Source: Dehalococcoidia bacterium (GTDB lineage: Bacteria; Chloroflexota; Dehalococcoidia; GIF9; AB-539-J10). Taken from it: 9,958 nucleotides of DNA. Every line of letters starts with the position of its first letter. The first letter of the stretch is position 1. Below are positions 1 through 7,044 of this stretch, piece after piece. A program made the translations under genes and the position numbers. The notes beneath the pieces were generated by a model, which saw nothing but the letters and a program-made list of their open reading frames with translations, was not told the DNA's origin and did no database searches. The stretch is taken from the NCBI GenBank assembly GCA_030612165.1, contig JAUWOK010000035.1, positions 1 through 9,958 on the forward strand, read 5' to 3'.

Positions 1-240
1 TTTCTGCCGGATGAAGTCGATGGTGAGACAGTTGTATGGGTCAACGCATACCCCGGTCAGTTCGGAGGTAGCCTTTTTTGTCAGCGTTACCCTTTCATCA
101 ATGGAGAAAAGCAATTGCTTATTGGGTCTGTCGTAAACGCCGATAATCAGTTTATCGAACAAAGCAGTTGCTCTTTTAATGATATCAAGGTGCCCACTGG
201 TCAAGGGGTCAAAACTTCCAGGGTAAACTGCTGTCGTCAT
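1..240 (-). CDS. coaD: Phosphopantetheine adenylyltransferase, N-terminal half (runs off the left edge)
   Basis: CoaD transfers AMP from ATP to 4'-phosphopantetheine, giving dephospho-CoA, the penultimate step of coenzyme A synthesis in the cytosol. The 80 visible residues begin MTTAVYPGSFDPLTSGHLDI, the family's nucleotidyltransferase signature, with the TxGH motif at residues 14-17. They continue through the Rossmann-type core (LIIGVYDRPNKQLLFSIDER). Full-length CoaD is usually about 160 aa, so roughly half is missing beyond position 1. The ATG at 240-238 overlaps the rsmD stop as ATGA, and its ribosome binding site (AAGGAGGA) lies inside the rsmD 3' end, so translational coupling is likely. 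The rsmD-coaD pair is a common bacterial arrangement. Identification is secure. Confidence 0.95.
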   Translation of the reverse strand, partial: MTTAVYPGSFDPLTSGHLDIIKRATALFDKLIIGVYDRPNKQLLFSIDERVTLTKKATSELTGVCVDPYNCLTIDFIRQK

Positions 241-794
241 AATTTATCCTCCTTTTGGTAAATGGAGATGGCGGTATCGCCATAAGTGCGCTCTTTAATG
301 CGGTTCAATTCATTGTAAACAGGGCACAAGGGGAAGCGGGTAGCATGACAGGCTACGACCACAGAATTTGTGGCTATCAAGTTCGAGTTTGCCAGGAGCG
401 CCAGCAACTCCGGCAAGAATTTGTCTATGTAAGGCGGATCCAGGAAAACAATATCATAACTTTTGCGCAATGAAGTAAATATCTTTTTAACATTACAGCA
501 GTAAACGCAAGAGCTCTCTTGAAAGCCGGTTTTCTCCAGGTTGTGTTTGATCAGGCGGCAGCATTGTGGTTTTTGATCGACGAAGTCAACCCATTCTGCT
601 CCGCGACTCAGCGCTTCTATTCCCAGCGCTCCACTGCCGGCATACAGGTCAAGCATCTGCTTCCATGTACAGGAGCGGGTATTTTCTAAAATAGAGAAAA
701 TGGCTTTTCTGGCCAGATCGGTGGTAGGGCGGACGGAAGATGCCTCTGGTCCTTTTAGCCTGTTTCCTTTTGCTTCCCCGCCGGTTATTCTCAT
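237..794 (-). CDS. rsmD: 16S rRNA (guanine966-N2)-methyltransferase RsmD
   Basis: RsmD methylates G966 of 16S rRNA on the assembling 30S subunit, using S-adenosylmethionine. With the ATG at 794 the protein is 185 aa, the normal family length, and starts MRITGGEAKGNRL, a typical RsmD N-terminus. The SVRPTTDLARKAIFSIL block (about 20-36), the SAM-binding motif DLYAGSG (49-55) and the catalytic DPPY (119-122) are all present. The frame stays open upstream to 878, but that extension lies across the promoter at 816-844 and does not resemble the family, so I reject it. GGAG sits four bases before the chosen ATG. The gene overlaps coaD by four bases (ATGA) and is divergent from clpC. Confidence 0.93.
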   Translation of the reverse strand: MRITGGEAKGNRLKGPEASSVRPTTDLARKAIFSILENTRSCTWKQMLDLYAGSGALGIEALSRGAEWVDFVDQKPQCCRLIKHNLEKTGFQESSCVYCCNVKKIFTSLRKSYDIVFLDPPYIDKFLPELLALLANSNLIATNSVVVACHATRFPLCPVYNELNRIKERTYGDTAISIYQKEDKL

Positions 795-815
795 TTTTCT
801 CCAGCCTTTCAAAAT

Positions 816-844
816 ATTATATTGTAAGTTAGGTGTTCTTTCAA
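816..844 (-). promoter_or_regulatory. Sigma-70/A-type promoter for rsmD-coaD
   Basis: Read on the minus strand, TTGAAA (844-839) is followed by exactly 17 bp and then a perfect TATAAT (821-816). Transcription should start near 809, leaving a leader of about 15 bases before the rsmD ATG at 794. It is the only good promoter seen for the leftward pair. It also rules out the longer upstream open frame as the real rsmD start. Confidence 0.75.
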
Positions 845-881
845 TCGGGTGGGGGAAGCGATTTTTGGGGTGTTGCAAAAT

Positions 882-910
882 TTGACTGAAGGGGATATGT
901 CAGCTACAAT
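882..910 (+). promoter_or_regulatory. Sigma-70/A-type promoter for clpC
   Basis: TTGACT (882-887), a 17-bp spacer and TACAAT (905-910) match the housekeeping consensus closely. The expected start is near 917, only about ten bases before the clpC ATG at 927, so the AGAGGA ribosome binding site (917-922) would lie at the very 5' end of the message. In-frame start candidates at 849 and 897 lie upstream of this predicted transcript start. No complete CIRCE or tandem CtsR heptad operator is seen around it. Confidence 0.7.
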
Positions 911-926
911 AATTTTAGAGGAAAAA

Positions 927-3398
927 ATGACAAGCGGATTTGAGAGATTTTCCGAAAGGGCCCGCCGGGCGCTGACGCATGCTCAATCTGAAGCACAGCG
1001 GCTGGGGCATAGCTATATTGACGCCGAACATGTCCTGTTGGGGTTGCTGGGAGAGGAAACAGGAGTGGCAGCTAAGGTTTTGTCCAATCTGGGCGTTTCG
1101 TTTGCTAAAGTGCGTGCAGAAGTAGAAGAGGCGATGGGGAAAGGGGAAGGGCAGGTTAGCGAGAAAGAAATTAGCTTGGCTCCTCGAGCTAAGAATGCGA
1201 TTGAGGTTGCCGTGGATGAGGCACGAAAAAGGAACTCTCACTATATTGGCACGGAGCATCTGCTGATTGCTTTATTACGTGAGGGCAAGGGAATAGCAGC
1301 TACCGTTCTGGGCAACGCCGGTCTTACCGTGGATAAGGTGTACGACGAGAGCACGAAAGTGGTTAAGCAGGAGTCGGTGCGGGCTCGTCCTGCGGCACGA
1401 AGCACTACCCGTACGCCCACTCTGGATCATGTAGGAGTGGATCTTACCGAGATGGCCCGTGCAGACAAGCTTGATCCTGTGATTGGGCGTGACAATGAGA
1501 TTGAGAGGGTGATTCAGATCCTGAGTCGCCGTACTAAGAATAACCCGGCGCTTGTAGGAGAACCCGGAGTGGGGAAGACAGCGATAGTTGAGGGGCTGGC
1601 GCAACGTGTAGTGGAAGGAAAAGTCCCTGAAGCGCTAGTGGGGAAGCGGATTATCGCTATAGATATGGGATCTTTAGTAGCTGGGACCAAATATCGCGGT
1701 GAATTTGAAGACAGGTTAAAGAAGGTCATTGAAGAGCAGAAGGCTGCAGGGAACTGCATCTTGTTTATAGATGAGATGCACACTATTGTAGGTGCAGGTG
1801 CGGCAGAGGGCGCTATAGACGCTTCTAATCTCTTGAAGCCAGCGCTGTCGCGGGGTACGATGCAGTGCATAGGAGCAACTACCCTGGATGATTATCGTAA
1901 ATATGTGGAAAGAGATCCTGCGCTGGAGAGACGTTTCCAGAAGGTAATGGTGGGCGAGCCTGTTTTGAAAGAGACGTTGGAGATTCTGCGGGGTATCAAG
2001 CAGCGCTACGAAGAATTTCATAAGTTGACCATTAGTGACGAAGCGTTGCAGGCTGCCGCTTCACTGTCCTCCAGATATATCGCAGATCGTTTTTTGCCTG
2101 ATAAGGCTATTGATTTAGTGGATGAGGCAAGTTCGCGAGTGCGTATTAAGCGTGGGGGTATGTCTGTTGACTTGGCTGAGGCACGGCAGGAACTGGATAG
2201 TATAACTCGGGAGAAAGAGGCGGCGGTTGCTGCGCAGCAGTATGAGCACGCCGGAGAACTGCGCGATAAAGAAAGACAGATCCAGGAAAAGACCAGGGAA
2301 TTGGAGCAGGAGGGGCAGGAGAAGAATGAAGAAAGGCGGCTCGTGGTTTCTGCTGAAGATATCTCCGAAGTGGTGAGTATGTGGACAGGAATTCCTGTCG
2401 CCCAGTTGACGGTGGATGAGGCTGGCCGCTTGCTACAAATGGAGGAAGTTTTGCATCGTCGTATCGTTGGGCAGGATGAAGCCATAGGCACTGTAGCTAA
2501 GGCAGTCAGAAGGGCACGTGCCGGGCTGAAAGATCCCCGCCGTCCTATAGGCGCGTTCATGTTTCTGGGACCCACCGGGGTGGGGAAAACAGAGTTGGTG
2601 AAGACGTTGGCGGAATTTATGTTTGGCAGTGAGGATTCTTTGATCAGGCTGGACATGTCGGAGTTCATGGAGCGTCACACGGTGGCTCGCCTGGTAGGAG
2701 CTCCTCCAGGGTATGTTGGGTATGACGATGGTGGTCAGTTGACTGAGGCGGTGAGGCGAAAGTCGTATTGCTGTATTCTTCTGGATGAAATTGAGAAGGC
2801 GCATCCTGATGTGTTCAATATTCTGCTCCAGATTTTTGATGATGGCCATTTAACTGATGCCAAGGGACGCCGCGTGGATTTTCGTAACAGCATAATAATC
2901 ATGACCAGTAACGTGGGTGCCGAATTGATAAAGCGAGAGATGGGCATCGGTTTTGCTACCCACGTTGACAGCAAGGGGAATAAGCAGATTGAATATGACA
3001 AGATGAAGGATAAAGTGCTTGGTGAGATGAAAAAGCTTTTTCGTCCTGAGTTTCTTAACCGTGTAGATGCTACGGTTGTTTTCCATGCCTTAACCTCGGA
3101 AGATATCCGTCAGATTGTAGAGTTGATGTTGAGTAAAGTTGCCGATTCGCTTAAAGAGAAAGATATAACCTTAGAGGTTACTGACGCCGCGAAAGATTTC
3201 TTCGGGAAGAAGGGGTATGATCCTGTTTTTGGAGCACGTCCCTTGCGGCGTGTGATCCAGGATATGGTTGAGGATCTGCTCTCCGAGGCGTTACTCCGTG
3301 GAGAATTTTCTTCCGGAGATGAGGTAGTGGTGGATTACGATGGAGAGAAGGTTGTTCTGCGTTCGTCTCCCGTAGGAGCTGTTGCTGGCGGGGAGTAA
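927..3398 (+). CDS. clpC: ClpC-type AAA+ unfoldase (ATP-dependent Clp protease ATP-binding subunit)
   Basis: ClpC is a hexameric cytosolic unfoldase that feeds substrates into the ClpP protease for protein quality control and regulated degradation. The 823-aa product has, in order: a double Clp N-domain (about 4-145); the first AAA+ module with Walker A GEPGVGKT (211-218), pore loop KYRG (255-258) and Walker B LFIDE (279-283); a charged UVR/coiled-coil middle segment (about 428-463); and the second module with Walker A GPTGVGKT (548-555), pore loop GYVG (595-598), Walker B LLDE (618-621) and sensor-2 GARPLRR (769-775). An IGF loop (674-676) fits ClpP docking. I chose the ATG at 927 for its AGAGGA site and because FERFSERARRAL aligns with ClpC starts. 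The usual Firmicutes partners ctsR, mcsA and mcsB are not upstream, and ClpP is not in the window. Confidence 0.95.
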   Translation: MTSGFERFSERARRALTHAQSEAQRLGHSYIDAEHVLLGLLGEETGVAAKVLSNLGVSFAKVRAEVEEAMGKGEGQVSEKEISLAPRAKNAIEVAVDEARKRNSHYIGTEHLLIALLREGKGIAATVLGNAGLTVDKVYDESTKVVKQESVRARPAARSTTRTPTLDHVGVDLTEMARADKLDPVIGRDNEIERVIQILSRRTKNNPALVGEPGVGKTAIVEGLAQRVVEGKVPEALVGKRIIAIDMGSLVAGTKYRGEFEDRLKKVIEEQKAAGNCILFIDEMHTIVGAGAAEGAIDASNLLKPALSRGTMQCIGATTLDDYRKYVERDPALERRFQKVMVGEPVLKETLEILRGIKQRYEEFHKLTISDEALQAAASLSSRYIADRFLPDKAIDLVDEASSRVRIKRGGMSVDLAEARQELDSITREKEAAVAAQQYEHAGELRDKERQIQEKTRELEQEGQEKNEERRLVVSAEDISEVVSMWTGIPVAQLTVDEAGRLLQMEEVLHRRIVGQDEAIGTVAKAVRRARAGLKDPRRPIGAFMFLGPTGVGKTELVKTLAEFMFGSEDSLIRLDMSEFMERHTVARLVGAPPGYVGYDDGGQLTEAVRRKSYCCILLDEIEKAHPDVFNILLQIFDDGHLTDAKGRRVDFRNSIIIMTSNVGAELIKREMGIGFATHVDSKGNKQIEYDKMKDKVLGEMKKLFRPEFLNRVDATVVFHALTSEDIRQIVELMLSKVADSLKEKDITLEVTDAAKDFFGKKGYDPVFGARPLRRVIQDMVEDLLSEALLRGEFSSGDEVVVDYDGEKVVLRSSPVGAVAGGE

Positions 3399-3407
3399 AA
3401 GTATAGG

Positions 3408-3423
3408 CTTCTTTGCGAAGAAG
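3408..3423 (+). terminator. Small hairpin after clpC, possible weak terminator or attenuator
   Basis: CTTCTT (3408-3413) and AAGAAG (3418-3423) form a perfect six-pair stem around the four-base loop TGCG, ten bases after the clpC stop. The stem has only two G-C pairs and is followed by GCTTTCC rather than a run of T, so it is a poor intrinsic terminator. It may only reduce read-through or stabilise the clpC message. I see no convincing promoter in the remaining clpC-biotinyl gene gap (3424-3526). Confidence 0.25.
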
Positions 3424-3526
3424 GCTTTCCTGCTATTGATTGTCGTAATGTGCTAGATCGGGATTTTAGTGGCGTTGCTTTTGTGTTTTGAAAGCAGATT
3501 GTGGTGGATTTTCGTTATTGGGGAAT

Positions 3527-3748
3527 ATGGAACGAGAAGTAATAGAAGCTCCTCTGGCAGGCAAGATATTGGAAGTGAAGGTTGCCGTGGGGAATGAGGT
3601 TGATGAATGGGAGGAGGTCTGTGTTATAGAGGCGATGAAAATGGAGAATCCCATAATATCTTCTGTGCAGGGTGTTGTGATGGAAATCAAGATTACTGTA
3701 GGGCAGATCGTTAAACCAGGTGATACCATAGCAGTTATCGAATACTAG
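3527..3748 (+). CDS. Stand-alone biotinyl (biotin/lipoyl attachment) domain protein
   Basis: This 73-aa protein is almost entirely one biotinyl domain. It has the N-terminal strand APLAGKI, the canonical EAMKMENP turn with Lys38 as the expected biotinylation site, and the closing VKPGDTIAVIEY hairpin. Such domains carry carboxybiotin between the two active sites of acyl-CoA carboxylases, transcarboxylases or sodium-pumping decarboxylases. The AMKM sequence favours biotin over lipoate. I chose the ATG at 3527 because the domain starts directly after it; a TTG at 3488 would add 13 unrelated residues. The preceding GGGGA is a modest ribosome binding site. No carboxylase, carboxyltransferase or biotin ligase gene is in the window, so its partner must be encoded elsewhere. 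radA follows 18 bp downstream. Confidence 0.85.
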   Translation: MEREVIEAPLAGKILEVKVAVGNEVDEWEEVCVIEAMKMENPIISSVQGVVMEIKITVGQIVKPGDTIAVIEY

Positions 3749-3766
3749 AAGTATTAGCAGGTTAAT

Positions 3767-5173
3767 TTGGAATCTGGCAATTCGGGCAGATCAAAGACCA
3801 AGAGCGTTTTCGTCTGCCAGAGTTGTGGTAAAGAGAGCCTTAAATGGCTGGGGCATTGTCCCGAATGTTTGTCGTGGGGTACTTTCTCTGAAACCGTAAT
3901 TGCTCCGGCTCGGAGTTCTTCCTATAAAAATTTTCGCTCCAATGATAACATTCCACGAGAGATTTTACAGGTAACGAAAGGTGCTTCTCCTCGTTTCTGT
4001 CTGGGCATTGCTGAAGTAGATCGAGTATTGGGAGGAGGGTTGGTGCCTGGCTCTCTGGTACTGGTAGGAGGAGAGCCAGGCATAGGTAAATCCACTCTTT
4101 TGCTGCAGGTTTCGGTCGCGCTCACAACGAATGGGTCAAAAGTACTTTATATCTCCGGGGAGGAGTCTGTAGAGCAGGTTAAACTTAGAACGGAGCGACT
4201 AGGCATAGACGGGCAGGGGCTCTATTTACTCTGTGAAACAAATTTGTCAATGATTATGGAGCACTTGGAAAAGGTGTCTCCTGCCATGGTTATCGTTGAT
4301 TCTATTCAGACGCTCTATCTTGATGAAGTAGCCGGCGCACCAGGCAGTATCTCTCAGGTGCGTGATTGTACGTTGGTATTGATGCACTGGGCAAAGCAAA
4401 ATAATGTGCCTGTACTGATTGCCGGGCATGTTACTAAAGAGGGAGTTATCGCTGGTCCGAGTACACTGGAGCATATCGTTGACGTAGTCCTCTATCTTGA
4501 AGGAGAACGTTTGTGCAGCCACAGAATTCTGAGGGGAAGGAAGAACCGTTTTGGTTCTACCAATGAGATGGGTCTTTTTGAAATGAGGGAGGATGGGTTG
4601 AGGGAGGTAAGAAACCCCTCTAATCTTTTCCTGTCGCAATATGGAGATGCCGCGGTTGGTTCAGTAGTGGTGGCGACGGTTGAGGGCAGCCGTCCTTTGC
4701 TGGTTGAAATACAGGCGTTGACTGCGCCTGCCGGGTTTGGCCCGCCTCGGCGCGTTGCTAACGGAATAGATTTTAACCGTCTTCTTTTGGTAGTCTCCGT
4801 TCTTGCTAGACGGGCAGGGCTTAAGCTTTTTAATCAGGATGTATTGGTTAATGTTACCGGCGGGTTGAGAATAGGGGAGACAGCGGTTGATCTGGGAGTT
4901 GTTTTATCGGTTGCCTCCAGCTTTCTTGACAGAAAACCGCTGGACAGACTGGTTGCGATTGGGGAAATTGGATTGAGTGGTGAAATCAGGCAAGTGCCGC
5001 AGATGGAAAGAAGGATTGCTGAAGCAGCCAGATTGGGTTTTAAAAATATCATCGTTCCTGCTCTGGCAACTGTTGTTCCAACAAGGATGGGTGAAGGTCT
5101 TCGTTTGCTCAAGGCCAGCACTATAAAAGAAGCCCTATCCCAGGCGTTTGTCATGGAAGGGAAGCGGGGGTAA
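3767..5173 (+). CDS. radA: DNA repair protein RadA (Sms), branch-migration ATPase
   Basis: RadA is a RecA-like ATPase that drives branch migration during homologous recombination and processes stalled forks. The 468-aa product, near the usual 450-460 aa, shows the N-terminal four-cysteine zinc finger (Cys17, Cys20, Cys31, Cys34), Walker A GEPGIGKS (102-109), the RadA-specific KNRFG motif (259-263) and a C-terminal Lon-protease-like domain (about 290 onward, with the NVTGG and GEIGLSGEIR blocks). The start is TTG at 3767, preceded by a weak AGCAGG. No in-frame ATG lies before the zinc finger, so a non-ATG start is required. It sits 18 bp after the biotinyl gene and 5 bp before ispD. disA, which often follows radA in Firmicutes, is absent. 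Confidence 0.95.
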   Translation: MESGNSGRSKTKSVFVCQSCGKESLKWLGHCPECLSWGTFSETVIAPARSSSYKNFRSNDNIPREILQVTKGASPRFCLGIAEVDRVLGGGLVPGSLVLVGGEPGIGKSTLLLQVSVALTTNGSKVLYISGEESVEQVKLRTERLGIDGQGLYLLCETNLSMIMEHLEKVSPAMVIVDSIQTLYLDEVAGAPGSISQVRDCTLVLMHWAKQNNVPVLIAGHVTKEGVIAGPSTLEHIVDVVLYLEGERLCSHRILRGRKNRFGSTNEMGLFEMREDGLREVRNPSNLFLSQYGDAAVGSVVVATVEGSRPLLVEIQALTAPAGFGPPRRVANGIDFNRLLLVVSVLARRAGLKLFNQDVLVNVTGGLRIGETAVDLGVVLSVASSFLDRKPLDRLVAIGEIGLSGEIRQVPQMERRIAEAARLGFKNIIVPALATVVPTRMGEGLRLLKASTIKEALSQAFVMEGKRG

Positions 5174-5178
5174 CAACT

Positions 5179-5874
5179 GTGGATATGACAATAACGGGAA
5201 GACCCGTGATGGATGCCATTGTAGTTGCGGCCGGTCAGGGCCAGCGCATAGGGATTCCCGGCAAAACTTTGCTTTCTCTGGGAGGGAAGCCTTTGCTGGC
5301 ATGGTCAGTAGATGTCTGTCAAAAATGCGACCTGATCCGCCGGGTGGTTATAGTTATGAACGAAAGTGAAATAGAGAGGGGATGGAGTTTAGCAAAAGAG
5401 AGGGATTGGCATAAAGTATCCGATATATGTTCCGGGGGCAAGAGGAGGCAGGATTCAGTGAATGAGGGGCTTAGCAAATTGCAAGAGTGTGAATGGATTA
5501 TGATTCATGACGCAGCGCGTCCTTTTTTGAGTCTGGATTTGATAGAGAGAGGTGTAAAAGCTGTTTCGGAAACAGGTGCTGCTGTTGCCGCTGTTCCTGT
5601 TAAAGATACTATTAAAATTGCCGATGATAACGGATTGGTAAGGAATACGCTTGAACGCGGCAGGCTGTGGGCGGCGCAAACGCCGCAAATTTTTCGTTTC
5701 AGGACGATAGTTGAGGCTCACGCTGCTTTGTTGCCAGATGTTTTCGATGACGCAGAGATGGTCGAGCGGTTGGGATACAAGGTGCAACTCTTCAGGGGCT
5801 CCTATGATAATATAAAGATCACGGTGGCGGAGGACCTGCTTCTGGCGGAGGTTATTTCCCAGAGGACAGGATAA
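5179..5874 (+). CDS. ispD: 2-C-methyl-D-erythritol 4-phosphate cytidylyltransferase
   Basis: IspD couples CTP with 2-C-methyl-D-erythritol 4-phosphate to give CDP-methylerythritol in the MEP route to isoprenoid precursors. The cytidylyltransferase signature AAGQGQRIG with downstream Lys29, the conserved HDAARPF (110-116), the VPVKDTIK and LWAAQTPQIF blocks, FDDAEMVE and the C-terminal NIKITVAEDL are all present. The start is uncertain. GTG at 5179 has GGGGG eight bases upstream and gives 231 aa. ATG at 5185 is also in frame. ATG at 5209 gives MDAIVVAAGQG, which matches the usual compact N-terminus (221 aa). The gene lies 5 bp after radA and 7 bp before ispF, in the common ispD-ispF pairing. 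Confidence 0.92.
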   Translation: MDMTITGRPVMDAIVVAAGQGQRIGIPGKTLLSLGGKPLLAWSVDVCQKCDLIRRVVIVMNESEIERGWSLAKERDWHKVSDICSGGKRRQDSVNEGLSKLQECEWIMIHDAARPFLSLDLIERGVKAVSETGAAVAAVPVKDTIKIADDNGLVRNTLERGRLWAAQTPQIFRFRTIVEAHAALLPDVFDDAEMVERLGYKVQLFRGSYDNIKITVAEDLLLAEVISQRTG

Positions 5875-5881
5875 AAAGCAG

Positions 5882-6352
5882 ATGAGAGTCGGTATCGGTT
5901 ATGATGTTCATTCCCTGGGTCCGGGCAAGGGGGTAATTCTAGGGGGGGTGGAGGTTCCCTGCGGGAAAAAGCTCGAAGGTTGGAGTGACGCGGATGTGGT
6001 GGTTCATGCTATAGTGGATGCTTTGCTTGGCGCTGCCGGGCTGGGAGACATAGGCAGCTGGTTTCCCGCGGGTGATCCTGAGTACAGGGAGATATCCAGC
6101 TTAAGCTTGCTGTCGCGAGTCATAGATGTTTTTAAAGGCAGGGGAATAAAAATTGTCAATGTGGATGTGACCGTTATAGCGCAAGAACCGGAACTTTCCC
6201 CTTTTATTGACGGGATGCGCCTGAAGCTTGGCAATGTCCTGGAGATTGCTACTGAGAGAGTATCGGTTAAGGCTACGACTACCGATGGTCTGGGTTTTAT
6301 TGGCAGGGGTGACGGCATAGCCGCACAGGCCGTAGTTTTAATACAGGAATAG
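5882..6352 (+). CDS. ispF: 2-C-methyl-D-erythritol 2,4-cyclodiphosphate synthase, with unusual active-site residues
   Basis: IspF cyclises CDP-methylerythritol 2-phosphate to methylerythritol cyclodiphosphate, releasing CMP; it works as a trimer with a zinc ion at each subunit interface. The 156-aa length is normal. By position the protein aligns without gaps to the E. coli enzyme as I remember it. The zinc ligands Asp8, His10 and His42 are all kept, as are GYDVH, ALLGAAGLGDIG, the KATTT phosphate loop (130-134) and GRGDGIA. Three normally conserved positions differ: Trp34 where His-Ser is usual (GWSDADV), Ala63 in FPAGD where FPDTD is usual, and Asp135 instead of the magnesium-binding Glu. 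The gene starts 7 bp after ispD and ends 2 bp before cysE. Probably functional; the substitutions may mark a lineage variant. Confidence 0.93.
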   Translation: MRVGIGYDVHSLGPGKGVILGGVEVPCGKKLEGWSDADVVVHAIVDALLGAAGLGDIGSWFPAGDPEYREISSLSLLSRVIDVFKGRGIKIVNVDVTVIAQEPELSPFIDGMRLKLGNVLEIATERVSVKATTTDGLGFIGRGDGIAAQAVVLIQE

Positions 6353-6354
6353 AG

Positions 6355-7020
6355 ATGAGCTTGAGCAGAGGAGTCAGAGGAGATATACAGGCAGCGCTGG
6401 AGCATGACCCGGCCGCCAGGAATGTGTTGCAGGTTGTGGTCTTTTATCCTGGTTTTCACGCACGTTTGTTTCATCGCCTGGCTCATGCTCTCTGGAAAAG
6501 ACGGGTGCCATTTTTCCCCCGTTTTATCGCGCATGTAACCCGTTTTTTTACTGCTATAGAAATTCACCCCGGAGCGCAGATAGGAGAAAGATTTTTTATT
6601 GACCACGGCGTGGGAGTAGTCATTGGCGAGACTACGGAAATAGGAGATGATGTGGTTATTTATCAGGGAGTTACGCTCGGTGGTGTCAGCATGCATAAAG
6701 CGAAGCGGCATCCAACTATTGGCAATGGGGTGGTTATTGGGGCCGGAGCCAAGCTTGTGGGCGCCATTGAAATAGGCGCTAATACCAAAATTGGGGCTGG
6801 TTCTGTAGTCACCATCGATGCGCCGCCGAATGCCACTGTAGTAGGAGTTCCCGGACGGATTGTGGCAATTCACAGAATTGATACTGGCACAGTAGAGAGA
6901 TTGCCCGATCCCGTGGGCGAAAGGCTGAAGAGGCTGGAAAAGGATGTGGCTCGTTTGGAAAACAGTCTGAACAAGCTGGGAAAAAAAGAGGGAAGAAAGG
7001 GGACAGAAGAAATTTGCTGA
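6355..7020 (+). CDS. cysE: Serine O-acetyltransferase
   Basis: CysE acetylates L-serine with acetyl-CoA, giving O-acetylserine, the acceptor for sulfide in cysteine synthesis. The 221-aa protein is the short SAT type. It has a small helical N-terminal region (FYPGFHARLFHRLAHALW) and then a left-handed beta-helix of hexapeptide repeats: IHPGAQIG, DHGVGVVIGE (catalytic His84, preceded by Asp83), IGDDVVIYQGVTLGG, and the IGAGAKLVGAI and IGAGSVV turns. Glu69 replaces the Asp of the E. coli catalytic pair, which I recall as normal for short SATs. The C-terminal tail (about 180-221) is charged and probably helical. It begins 2 bp after ispF with CAGGA upstream, and cysS follows 24 bp downstream. 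No room exists for a T-box or S-box leader, so control likely comes from further upstream. Confidence 0.94.
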   Translation: MSLSRGVRGDIQAALEHDPAARNVLQVVVFYPGFHARLFHRLAHALWKRRVPFFPRFIAHVTRFFTAIEIHPGAQIGERFFIDHGVGVVIGETTEIGDDVVIYQGVTLGGVSMHKAKRHPTIGNGVVIGAGAKLVGAIEIGANTKIGAGSVVTIDAPPNATVVGVPGRIVAIHRIDTGTVERLPDPVGERLKRLEKDVARLENSLNKLGKKEGRKGTEEIC

Positions 7021-7044
7021 CCGGACATATTTGGGAGGAGAAAG

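Noticed and set aside
876..890. A CtsR-like half-site (AGTCAAA on the minus strand) near the clpC -35.
   Set aside because: CtsR operators need tandem heptads three bases apart; the second heptad is absent, and the bases are explained by the -35 box.
849..926. N-terminal extension of clpC from position 849 or the ATG at 897.
   Set aside because: The extension crosses the promoter at 882-910 and does not resemble ClpC; the ATG at 927 has the AGAGGA site and the family-like start.
2018..2668. A 216-codon minus-strand open frame inside clpC.
   Set aside because: It is a Ser-rich antisense shadow of the conserved second half of ClpC with no supporting start signal.
5148..5369. A 73-codon plus-strand frame at the radA-ispD junction.
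   Set aside because: It overlaps both conserved genes in a different frame and shows no family features.
7021..7044. T-box leader for cysS or cysE.
   Set aside because: The gaps before cysE (2 bp) and cysS (24 bp) are far too short for a T-box riboswitch.
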